NCBI GenBank assembly: GCA_965657215.1
Contig: CBFHNR010000019.1
Span: forward strand, 1-48,832
DNA: 48,832 nucleotides
Source of the DNA: JAHEJA01 sp965657215
GTDB lineage: Bacteria > Pseudomonadota > Alphaproteobacteria > Rhodobacterales > Rhodobacteraceae
Reading direction: 5' to 3'
The position numbers were made by a program, and so were the translations under genes. The notes beneath the pieces were generated by a model. The model saw only the letters and a list, made by a program, of their open reading frames with translations, was not told where the DNA came from and ran no database searches. This document shows, one piece after another, positions 1-6,727 of the stretch; position 1 is the stretch's first letter, and each line of letters opens with the position of its first letter.

Positions 1-830
1 GAGTCGACACTATAAATGGTGGCGCGGGAAAAGATATAATTGTTGGTGGTGTCGGCGCTGACCTAATAACAGGTGGCGCAGATGAAGACCTGTTTGTATT
101 CGAGGTCAAAGAGGACTTCGGCGACATCATCACAGATTTTGAAGTTGGCATAGATAAGATCGCACTTTTTGATGCTTTAGAGACATCAGATCTAGCTGGT
201 AAGACATTTGAAGACGTCGTTAATCTCGTTCAAAGCGGTGACGATACAGTTGTTGAGATGAGCCTGGATGCTACAGCTGGCAGCTGGGTAACCGTAACCA
301 CATTACAAAATATCCAAGAATCTAGCCTCACTCAAGAAAGCTTTCATGGGCTAGATAAGATTGGAACTATAATAGACCCAATTGTGGACGCGGGTTCTAA
401 ACCTATATCATTGGCCAAAATGGTGGCTAGCGAATTCATTTTCACAGGCATAAACGGAGTACAGTCCAAAGGTAAAGTAGCAGACCTTGCACCCAATAAT
501 ACACCTATCCACTCAGCAGAGCTGGAGGAGACAACCGATGGTGCTGTGGATATATCGGATGTCATTACCCAGCTTCGTCATATCGTCGGCTTACATGAAC
601 TAACTGGCTTACATAAAGCGGCTGCGGACAATGACACTAATGGTAAAATAGAAATTAGTGACGTGATTAGCTCACTTAGACAGATAGTCGGGCTACAGGA
701 TGCGCCAAATGCTCATATTGTTGATGCCGAAGGTAATCACCAATTTATGTTTGATCAAAGGGTTGCTGATTTGTACTTAGTTGCGCCAGGTGATGCAGAC
801 TTGTCATGGAATCCGTTAGACCTAATTTGA
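1..830 (+). CDS. RTX calcium-binding secreted protein, C-terminal part (5' end outside window)
   Basis: The frame is open from the first bases and ends at TGA 828-830, so only the last roughly 275 residues are seen. Bases 15-98 encode glycine/aspartate-rich nonapeptide repeats (GGAGKDIIVGGVGADLITGG), the calcium-binding beta-roll of RTX proteins exported by type I secretion. The following FVFEVKEDFGDIITDF stretch is the usual end of such a roll. Further on are two dockerin-like EF-hand segments, DGAVDISDVI at 537-566 and NDTNGKIEISDVI near 630-668, each followed by LRxIVGL. The extreme C-terminus would hold the type I secretion signal, which has no strict consensus. The enzymatic or adhesive N-terminal part lies outside, so the function is unknown. 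No type I transporter genes are seen in the window. Confidence 0.85.
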   Translation, partial: VDTINGGAGKDIIVGGVGADLITGGADEDLFVFEVKEDFGDIITDFEVGIDKIALFDALETSDLAGKTFEDVVNLVQSGDDTVVEMSLDATAGSWVTVTTLQNIQESSLTQESFHGLDKIGTIIDPIVDAGSKPISLAKMVASEFIFTGINGVQSKGKVADLAPNNTPIHSAELEETTDGAVDISDVITQLRHIVGLHELTGLHKAAADNDTNGKIEISDVISSLRQIVGLQDAPNAHIVDAEGNHQFMFDQRVADLYLVAPGDADLSWNPLDLI

Positions 831-1657
831 ACTTAAACTGTAAATCTACAAGGTCAGTCGTCAAATAAGTGAGTTAATTTAATCAGCCGGTACCACAAGA
901 ATAATACATTCTTGTGAAGCACATTGGGCTCAGATTCGTTAATTTTCAAACATATATATATCGAAATCTTTTTAATCGACTCTTGCTACCGCTCGAGGCT
1001 TTCTAAATGAGTTGAAGGTTTCATTTCTTCACGACTTTCAACCGTTAGCGCTAAATGTGTTTTTTGTGCGTTGTGAACCTTCAGACTGCATGAAAGTTTA
1101 GCATTACATAAAGCTTGTAAAGTGAGCATTAGATGAACCTTGTGTCGTGAAAAGCCTGGGGGCTGGAGATGCGTTAATAGCTCAAGCTGCAAGGTGACAT
1201 GCGTTAAGTCCCACGAGCAGGCTCTACCCAGCGGTAACCTGTGAAGCAACGGAAGTCGGCAATGTGGCAAACGATTGCTTGCGTTAAGAAAGCGGCGTTT
1301 AAAGGGGAGACCGCTCAACCGCCCCCCACCTAAAATGGTGACGCTACATTGCCTGAGGTTTCCGACGGACTGGCTCCGAAAGAAAATCAGCACTTGGCCG
1401 AGAAGGCTAAGTGTGTCCGCAGTTCAGCGATGACTAATAAGCAGAGGTTTCCGCAAGACTTCACCAAAAGAAAATACAGTAGAGCAAACACAAAAGAAGC
1501 ATTCACCAAAGACCGCATGCCTACATTCAAGCGCTACCCTAGTATCATGTTTACTAATAGTGACTTTACCTCTGCTGACAGTTAGTGACTTTAAAAAAGC
1601 AGCATAGATTAGAAGTCGACAACGTTTCTGATGCTACAGTAGCTAACGGTATTCCAG
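831..1657. other. Island region without a supported gene
   Basis: This 827-base stretch separates the RTX gene from the excisionase. It contains a perfect hairpin at 894-916. Two overlapping open frames exist (986-1393 minus, 1349-1585 plus) but neither encodes a recognisable domain, and they lack a good ribosome site. The plus frame needs a TTG start, and the minus frame has a composition typical of a random frame. It may be a decayed gene or a regulatory spacer. Confidence 0.5.
894..916. repeat. Perfect 9-bp inverted repeat (hairpin) downstream of the RTX gene
   Basis: CACAAGAAT (894-902), a five-base loop AATAC, then ATTCTTGTG (908-916) form a perfect stem. It lies 63 bases after the RTX stop codon and could protect or terminate the RTX transcript. 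No T-run follows on the plus strand, so it is not a classic intrinsic terminator. Confidence 0.5.
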
Positions 1658-1840
1658 CTAAACGCTGAATTCTTCAGTGAAGCGTATCAGTTCCTTCTTT
1701 GTCCAGCCAACACGCTTAGAAGATAGCATTATTTTGCTGAGCTTTTTCTGTGCAGTTAAGCGATACAATGTGCTTTCAGAAATGCTTAGAAACTTGGCGG
1801 CTTCTTTTGAATTTAGTACAAATTTTTCCATCGCAATCAC
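1658..1840 (-). CDS. AlpA/excisionase-like helix-turn-helix protein
   Basis: A 60-residue protein made almost entirely of a MerR-type winged helix-turn-helix of the AlpA/excisionase kind: LNSKEAAKFLSISESTLYRL is the recognition-helix segment, followed by a basic wing (SSKRVGWTKKELIRF). Such proteins act as recombination directionality factors or activate the neighbouring integrase. The GTG at 1840 overlaps the integrase stop codon (GTGA), which points to translational coupling. An ATG at 1831 (MEKFVLNS) is the other possible start. It lies downstream of, and in one unit with, the integrase. The binding role is from family knowledge; the target site is not seen. Confidence 0.75.
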   Translation of the reverse strand: MIAMEKFVLNSKEAAKFLSISESTLYRLTAQKKLSKIMLSSKRVGWTKKELIRFTEEFSV

Positions 1841-3003
1841 TTAGCGAACATCAATACATTATCAGCACTTAGGCCATTATCACTCGCAAGCACCTGTGAC
1901 CACTGCTCCAGCACCCATGCTAAATGTTGGCGATGTTCAGGGCGGGCGTAGATTCCAGTCACGCTGTTATCTTTGTGGTTAAGGATTCTTGCCGTATACG
2001 TACGATCTAAGCCATTTTCTTCGAGGTAAGTTGCAATCCCACCTCGAATATCGTGTAAGGTCCAATGTTCCTCAATGCCTGTAAGCTCATCTAGCTTCTG
2101 CTTTAACTTAGAAAATCCGCTGATTGGTTTAGCACCAGCCGTTGTCGAAACTACATACTGTCCCTCATGGTTTCCTAATTCATTAATCAACTGTTTAGCC
2201 AATGCGGGCAAAAAAACATTGATGCGTTCACCTGATTTGTTCCGCTCTCTTGAAATCACCAAAGAGTTTTCATGGACTTCATGTGCTTCTAGTCGCGCAA
2301 TTACAGCCTCTCTCTGACCCGTGAGAAGCAACAGCTTAACAAATAGTTGATTGCCAGGTGATAGCTTATTTGCCGCGCTGTAGATTGCTCTCAGCTCTTC
2401 TAGGGTTAGCACTCGATCTCTGCTTTGTTCTTTGATCTTTGGAATCCCTAGAGCAAGATTTCGTTCGACGTAGTCCTTACCTAAACACCACGAATAAAAC
2501 TTGCTGATCAATGCGAGAGTTCTATTGGCCATCACTGGAGCGCGTTTATGGATGCTATCAATGAGGGCAACGATGTCTGCTTTCGTGACATCCTTCAAAG
2601 GCAGGTGTTTGAAACGTGGCAGAATGTCTGCGTGAGCAGATCGTCTATATTCTTTTGCTGTTTTGGGTTTCTTTTCTGAAATGTAGAGAGCGTCAAACAT
2701 GTCCCAAGCCGCTTGAAAACTCAGCCCCTTTGTCTTTGCATTCTTCTTCTCCGTTTGTGGATCAAGGCCATGTGCTAATTTAAGCCTTTCTGCTTCTGCA
2801 AGCCTCCTTGCTTCTGCGGCAGATATTGTAGGCCACTCCCCAATAGTCGTCTTCAGCATGCGTCCGTTGAAGCGATACTGCAAGCTCCAGGTCCGCTTAC
2901 CACTATTCGTTATCCGCAATTGCAATCCTCTACCATCAGTGAGGGTAATGCGCCCCGTTAATGGGATTGATGTGTTCTTAATGATTTGTTGTGTAAGGCG
3001 CAT
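1837..3003 (-). CDS. Tyrosine recombinase integrase, P4-type with DUF4102 arm-binding domain
   Basis: A 388-residue site-specific recombinase that would integrate and excise the island. Residues 1-85 match the N-terminal DUF4102 arm-DNA-binding domain (DGRGLQLRITNSGKRTWSLQ, then the IGEWP and AEARRLA segments). Residues 95-180 are the SAM-like core-binding domain. The catalytic set is visible: Arg231 (LLTGQRE), Lys256, His317 and Arg320 (LHDIRGG), His343 (LNHKD) and nucleophile Tyr352 (GIYARPEH). The protein is full length with an ATG start and no lesion, so it may be active. It is transcribed away from the attachment site, with its start 160 bases from the tRNA fragment, which is the usual arrangement. 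Confidence 0.93.
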   Translation of the reverse strand: MRLTQQIIKNTSIPLTGRITLTDGRGLQLRITNSGKRTWSLQYRFNGRMLKTTIGEWPTISAAEARRLAEAERLKLAHGLDPQTEKKNAKTKGLSFQAAWDMFDALYISEKKPKTAKEYRRSAHADILPRFKHLPLKDVTKADIVALIDSIHKRAPVMANRTLALISKFYSWCLGKDYVERNLALGIPKIKEQSRDRVLTLEELRAIYSAANKLSPGNQLFVKLLLLTGQREAVIARLEAHEVHENSLVISRERNKSGERINVFLPALAKQLINELGNHEGQYVVSTTAGAKPISGFSKLKQKLDELTGIEEHWTLHDIRGGIATYLEENGLDRTYTARILNHKDNSVTGIYARPEHRQHLAWVLEQWSQVLASDNGLSADNVLMFAK

Positions 3004-3014
3004 GAATCCTCAAA

Positions 3015-3034
3015 TGGGGCTACATTGGGGCTAC
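3015..3034. repeat. Tandem TGGGGCTAC direct repeats before the integrase start
   Basis: TGGGGCTAC occurs at 3015-3023 and again at 3026-3034, an 11-base period, immediately upstream of the integrase ATG. Closely spaced direct repeats here fit arm-type binding sites for the integrase N-terminal domain, or an autoregulatory site. The assignment is inference. Confidence 0.5.
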
Positions 3035-3165
3035 TAATATGATATGAAATTCTTGTTATCATTGAAAGAACTAAGTTACTGCACATAAGCAATACATTGA
3101 TATTAATGCATATATGCAGTAGATATGTAATTGAACTGATTGAAGTAACAAGATGAAAAATTCAG

Positions 3166-3220
3166 GAGCAACTGACTTTTAATCAGTGGGTCGCAGGTTC
3201 GAATCCTGCACGGCTCACCA
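3166..3220 (+). other. Attachment site: 3' fragment of tRNA-Lys(UUU)
   Basis: The sequence runs from the end of the D-arm (GAGCA) through a complete anticodon arm with TTT in the loop (ACTGA CTTTTAA TCAGT), the T-arm (GCAGG TTCGAAT CCTGC), the 3' acceptor strand ACGGCTC and an encoded CCA. The 5' acceptor strand GAGCCGT and the D-loop are missing: the AT-rich bases just upstream cannot pair with ACGGCTC. It is therefore a non-functional remnant and forms the att core of the island. It should match the 3' end of an intact tRNA-Lys at the other island end. Confidence 0.85.
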
Positions 3221-3263
3221 CTAACCAAATTTTATAATTGTTTAGAACGCCGAAGTGGGTGAC

Positions 3264-3959
3264 TTAATTCTGTTGTCCAATCGTAATGCGGATTGGTTCT
3301 AGACCATCAATGCCACCCGTTAAATTGTCTCCTTCTTCCACTGATCCGACGCCTTCGGGCGTGCCGGTCATGATGACGTCACCCGCGTTGAGATGATAAA
3401 ATTTCGAAAGATCCATGACGATGTCAGTCACGCTATGGATCATTTTGGAGAGGACGGAATCTTGTCGTCGGATACCGTTGAGGTCCAGATAAATCGTTTG
3501 ATCCGCAATCTCCCCGAACTCAGAACGCTTTGTTATTGGTGCAAAAATTGCGGAGGCTTCGACATCTTTGCCTGTGTCCCAAGGGCGCTGTTTGGCTTTG
3601 GCGGCGGATTGTAGATCGCGTCGTGTCATGTCCAAGGCACAGCAATACCCAAAGATCGCGGCAATGGCCTCTTCTTCATTGGCGCGGAAAGTGGGGGCGC
3701 CGATGGCGATCGCGAGCTCCATTTCATAATGGTAGTTGCTGGTTTCTGGCGGATAGGGAATGGTTGCGCCAGAGAGTGCAGAGGACAGAGCTGATTTCGT
3801 GAAATAGAATGGTGCGGAACGGTCGACCTCGTTTCCCATTTCCTCGGCGTGGGCGGCATAGTTACGGCCCACGCAAAAGATACGGTGAATTGGGAATTCT
3901 GCTTCTATTCCCCGAACGGGAATGGATTTGATTGGCGCCGGATCGAATAGATAGGTCAT
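3264..3959 (-). CDS. Fumarylacetoacetate hydrolase (FAH) family protein
   Basis: A 231-residue protein of the FAH fold, which cleaves or decarboxylates beta-diketo acids using a divalent metal. Visible family marks are CVGRNYAAHAEEMGN (29-43), the metal ligands Glu79 and Glu81 in YHYEMELAIAI, Asp110, and the GTPEGVG loop (199-205). The short length matches fumarylpyruvate hydrolase and acylpyruvase (FAHD1-like) members rather than the longer fumarylacetoacetases. It starts 4 bases after the acetyltransferase stop and is the last gene of a five-gene minus-strand operon. The substrate cannot be told from sequence; acylpyruvase or oxaloacetate decarboxylase activity is equally possible. Confidence 0.9.
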   Translation of the reverse strand: MTYLFDPAPIKSIPVRGIEAEFPIHRIFCVGRNYAAHAEEMGNEVDRSAPFYFTKSALSSALSGATIPYPPETSNYHYEMELAIAIGAPTFRANEEEAIAAIFGYCCALDMTRRDLQSAAKAKQRPWDTGKDVEASAIFAPITKRSEFGEIADQTIYLDLNGIRRQDSVLSKMIHSVTDIVMDLSKFYHLNAGDVIMTGTPEGVGSVEEGDNLTGGIDGLEPIRITIGQQN

Positions 3960-3963
3960 GGTG

Positions 3964-4482
3964 CTATGGTCCTTCTGGAGTCTCTTGTTGATCGAGCTGT
4001 TTTTGCAAAAATACTAGATCAAGCCACCTGCCAAATTTCTTGCCCACTTGAGGCATGCGAGCGGTTTCTGTAAAGCCAAGCGAGATGTGCAAGCCGAGTG
4101 ATGCACTATTCTGGGCCTCAATACCCGCGACCAGCACATGAAGTCCCTGCGCACGTGCCGCCTCAATCAAGTGTCCTAACAAGGCCCGCCCAATTCCTTG
4201 TCCGCGATAATCACTATGCACATAGAGCGATAGCTCCGCCGTTTGGGCAAACCCATCAAAGGCCCGCCAAGGGCCGTAGCTGGCGTAGCCTGACACATTG
4301 CCGTGTTCATTGGTTGATACGAAAACTGGATACCCCTGCGCATCTCTCGTTGACATCCAATCAAGGCGGTTTTGAACGTCTGCGGGATCGTCGTTCCAGA
4401 TGGCTGTCGTATTCAAAACGGCATCATTATAAATGTCCATAATGGCTGGCGCGTCTTGGGGGGTGGCGGGTCTAATGATCAT
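3964..4482 (-). CDS. GNAT family N-acetyltransferase (phosphinothricin/methionine-sulfone acetyltransferase-like)
   Basis: A 172-residue single-domain acetyltransferase. The N-terminus IIRPATPQDAPAIMDIYNDAV and the acetyl-CoA pyrophosphate loop RGQGIGRA (93-100) identify GNAT. The WRAFDGF and AELSLYVHSDYRGQGIG segments resemble the Pat/MnaT branch, which acetylates small amino-acid analogues such as methionine sulfone or phosphinothricin. It sits 5 bases after the DUF3726-like gene and 4 bases before the FAH gene, so it is almost certainly co-transcribed with both. The substrate is unknown. A detoxifying step inside the catabolic operon is possible but not shown. Confidence 0.9.
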   Translation of the reverse strand: MIIRPATPQDAPAIMDIYNDAVLNTTAIWNDDPADVQNRLDWMSTRDAQGYPVFVSTNEHGNVSGYASYGPWRAFDGFAQTAELSLYVHSDYRGQGIGRALLGHLIEAARAQGLHVLVAGIEAQNSASLGLHISLGFTETARMPQVGKKFGRWLDLVFLQKQLDQQETPEGP

Positions 4483-4487
4483 GTGGG

Positions 4488-5069
4488 TTAATCGTTATCT
4501 GAAAGATCGGATCCGGCCCCAGCGCGCGAGGCTTCGGTGGCGGGAACATAGGTGGCAAAGGCGCGATTTTCTAAACTCTTCTGTGTCGTTTCTGGATAGA
4601 GTGGAGGTGTGCGCAAGCTACGCGAATAATTGCATGTGTTGGTCGTGACTTCGACCCGATTACAGTCTCTAACATAGGTCTTTTGATCAATTACGGTACC
4701 ATCAACTAGGACTGCGAATTCAATATTTCTTGCCTCAGCTGCCGCATCAATGAACGGCAGTAACAAGATGGGATCAATGGTCGGGCCCAGATTGTAAACT
4801 GTCTCTGTTCCAAGGTAATCCCCCAAAGTGGGACCGTAGCAGAGGGCGGACAAGGATGCGTTCCCATTGATCAGGCCCTCCCATTCGAGCCCCTCGATCC
4901 TGTCCAGATGTTGGGCGAGCGTCGTTAGAATATCGACGCCGCGCATGTGGAACCAGCGTGCCACAAATGCGGCTTCTTCGGCGATCCCCCACGGGAGGCC
5001 ACTGCCTTTGGTTGCTTTGGCGGCTAAGGCTTCGACTTCGCTTTGGGTTAGGGCGATTTGAGATGTCAT
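4488..5069 (-). CDS. DUF3726-like protein of unknown function
   Basis: A 193-residue protein beginning MTSQIALTQSEVEALAAKATKGSG, followed by LPWGIAEEAAFVARWFHMRGVD. This resembles the DUF3726 family as I remember it (LSEIEALARKAARGAG...WGLAEEAGKAVRWL); I could not run a profile. No signal peptide or membrane helix is evident. The ATG overlaps the stop of the upstream 553-residue gene by four bases (ATGA), so the two are probably translationally coupled and may form a complex. The C-terminal 30 residues are polar and low in complexity. The function is not known. Confidence 0.75.
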   Translation of the reverse strand: MTSQIALTQSEVEALAAKATKGSGLPWGIAEEAAFVARWFHMRGVDILTTLAQHLDRIEGLEWEGLINGNASLSALCYGPTLGDYLGTETVYNLGPTIDPILLLPFIDAAAEARNIEFAVLVDGTVIDQKTYVRDCNRVEVTTNTCNYSRSLRTPPLYPETTQKSLENRAFATYVPATEASRAGAGSDLSDND

Positions 5070-6727
5070 TGATGGATCTCATTGGGAAAGGGCTGGCCTT
5101 GGAAGAGGCTAATGCGCACCCATTTGTCTGATCGTGGATCGAAATGTGTCGCCCCAAAAAACGCAAGTTTGCAGCGCAACAAATCAATCGGAAGCATTTC
5201 GTGGCCGATAAGGTTATCGCGCACCTCTGAGTAGGGATATTTTTCGACCAATTGCACGCGCCGCGCCATCAATCGATGCTCAGGATGTTTGAGCAAAAAT
5301 TCAGCCAGCGTCGTTGTTGTGTTCTCTTGGCACAGATCATCAAAATAGCGCCGCGCCATGATGGATGACCCGAGAGGCTGTTCTAAATCTGCGCCGTCTT
5401 CTTCGTGACGCTCACCCAATCGTGGTTCAAGCTTTTCTTCCGACACGTACCAAAACCGAGCATCGGTTTCAGGATTGTCAAAGTCGAGGTCTAGGGCCCA
5501 GTGATACCGCGTTTTTAAAAGGTCAACTTGCGACCCAATGCTCTGGCCGCCGTCAATGCGAAACCCTTTGTGTTCATCCGCGCTCATGCAGTCTGTCAAG
5601 CCATCCACAAGGTCGGAAAACGGCTCTAACAATAGGGAAACGAGCGCTTCTTGTCCCTCTAAGGATAATGACTGCGACCAATTCCAGAGCCGATCCCATG
5701 GGGTTGGCGAGGCCCAATCGAAGACCTCTAAATGGGATTGAATGGCGGATAAATCTTGGCGGAGGTCTGAGAGTTTTGTGACCTGAATAGGATGCTGAGA
5801 TTGCCATGCCCGCGCATTTTCGATTGCGGCGTCCAGGGCCGAACGAAAGGCTTGAATGCTCTCTTCACTGGCGGTTTGCTGGGCGCGCACACGGGCAAGC
5901 GCCTCTTCTTTGGCCATGATCCAATTGTTCAAAAGCATGGGATGCTTGACCAAAAACGGCGCCATGCCCAAACCAGTCGAATTCCCAACGCCAAGGCGAC
6001 GTTTTATCATGGGATCCAAGGGAACGGCGCTCTCTCCCCCTTTGACCATGGCGAGATGCTCGACGATATCGACAGTAAAGGCGCGAATGAGCCAAACGCT
6101 AAGCATTTCGGCTTGGAACGGTGCATTTAACTCGGCGCGCTGTTCGATCTGAACCCGATCTGCGGCGCCAAATTTGCCTGACCCATACACGGCCGTTGTG
6201 CGCATCAGGTAGCCGACATTGTCGATTTCTGACAGATCAGGCTGTTGTCCCACGGCGAGCCGATCCACAACATGGGAAAATAGGCGCACGGAGCGATTTG
6301 CGCGGCTGAGACAGAGCTCGTTTTGAGAAACGCGGCCCGCCTCTTGATAGGGGACGTTCTGTTCAAGCCGGTCCAAGTCTTGGGTCGTAGGGATGCCGTC
6401 AAACAATGTAAATGTCGCATCCCATGCGGTGGCAATCACGCGATCAGAGCGCATCTCATCAGGCAGGTCATGCGCAAAGGCAACTAGGGAATAGGTGCGA
6501 TGTGGTCCCCGCATTTGATAAACGGCGCGTCCAACACCCGCGTCGTCAATGTCCCAAAAAGGGCGTGTAAATTGCCATCCCTCGGATTGGATACGGCGCA
6601 ACAGTGTTCGCAAGAATGACAACCGACTTGGATGCGCTGATCCCATCCGAGCCAAGCGCATCACGGTTTCAGGCGTGCGATAGAATGCAGAAACGTCTGG
6701 ATAGGTTGATGTGTCGATATCAGCCAT
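5066..6727 (-). CDS. Conserved-looking 553-residue protein of unknown function
   Basis: I do not recognise a named domain. The reading frame extends to 6805, but the ATG at 6727 (MADIDTSTYPDVSAFYR) overlaps the dipeptidase stop by eight bases and is the likelier start. The first half is rich in helices and contains a compact, motif-like stretch VGNSTGLGMAPFLVKH near residue 260 that looks like a functional core. The second half has W-rich helices and an acidic segment. It is soluble by appearance, with no signal peptide and no obvious membrane span. Its overlap with both neighbours argues for a shared pathway with the M19-like protein and the DUF3726-like protein. Confidence 0.85.
   Translation of the reverse strand: MADIDTSTYPDVSAFYRTPETVMRLARMGSAHPSRLSFLRTLLRRIQSEGWQFTRPFWDIDDAGVGRAVYQMRGPHRTYSLVAFAHDLPDEMRSDRVIATAWDATFTLFDGIPTTQDLDRLEQNVPYQEAGRVSQNELCLSRANRSVRLFSHVVDRLAVGQQPDLSEIDNVGYLMRTTAVYGSGKFGAADRVQIEQRAELNAPFQAEMLSVWLIRAFTVDIVEHLAMVKGGESAVPLDPMIKRRLGVGNSTGLGMAPFLVKHPMLLNNWIMAKEEALARVRAQQTASEESIQAFRSALDAAIENARAWQSQHPIQVTKLSDLRQDLSAIQSHLEVFDWASPTPWDRLWNWSQSLSLEGQEALVSLLLEPFSDLVDGLTDCMSADEHKGFRIDGGQSIGSQVDLLKTRYHWALDLDFDNPETDARFWYVSEEKLEPRLGERHEEDGADLEQPLGSSIMARRYFDDLCQENTTTTLAEFLLKHPEHRLMARRVQLVEKYPYSEVRDNLIGHEMLPIDLLRCKLAFFGATHFDPRSDKWVRISLFQGQPFPNEIHQ

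Larger units (their letters stand above)
1..3220. mobile_element. Right-hand end of a genomic island integrated at tRNA-Lys
   Basis: An integrase and an excisionase-like gene lie directly beside a 3' fragment of a tRNA-Lys gene (3166-3220), and everything to the right of that fragment looks like ordinary core chromosome. The segment is more AT-rich than the genes from 3264 onward and carries an RTX-type secreted protein as cargo. In tRNA-targeted islands the element restores one complete tRNA copy and leaves a 3' duplicate at the other end, so the intact tRNA-Lys should lie beyond the left edge of the window. The left boundary is not visible, so the size of the element is unknown. The mobile-element call is inference from these parts. 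Confidence 0.75.

Noticed and set aside
986..1585. Two open frames (986-1393 minus and 1349-1585 plus) as island genes
   Set aside because: No domain, no ribosome site, a non-ATG start for the plus frame and mutual overlap; they look like chance frames.
3145..3220. A complete tRNA-Lys gene
   Set aside because: The anticodon and T arms are perfect, but the upstream bases cannot pair with the 3' acceptor strand ACGGCTC and no D-loop is present, so only a 3' fragment exists.
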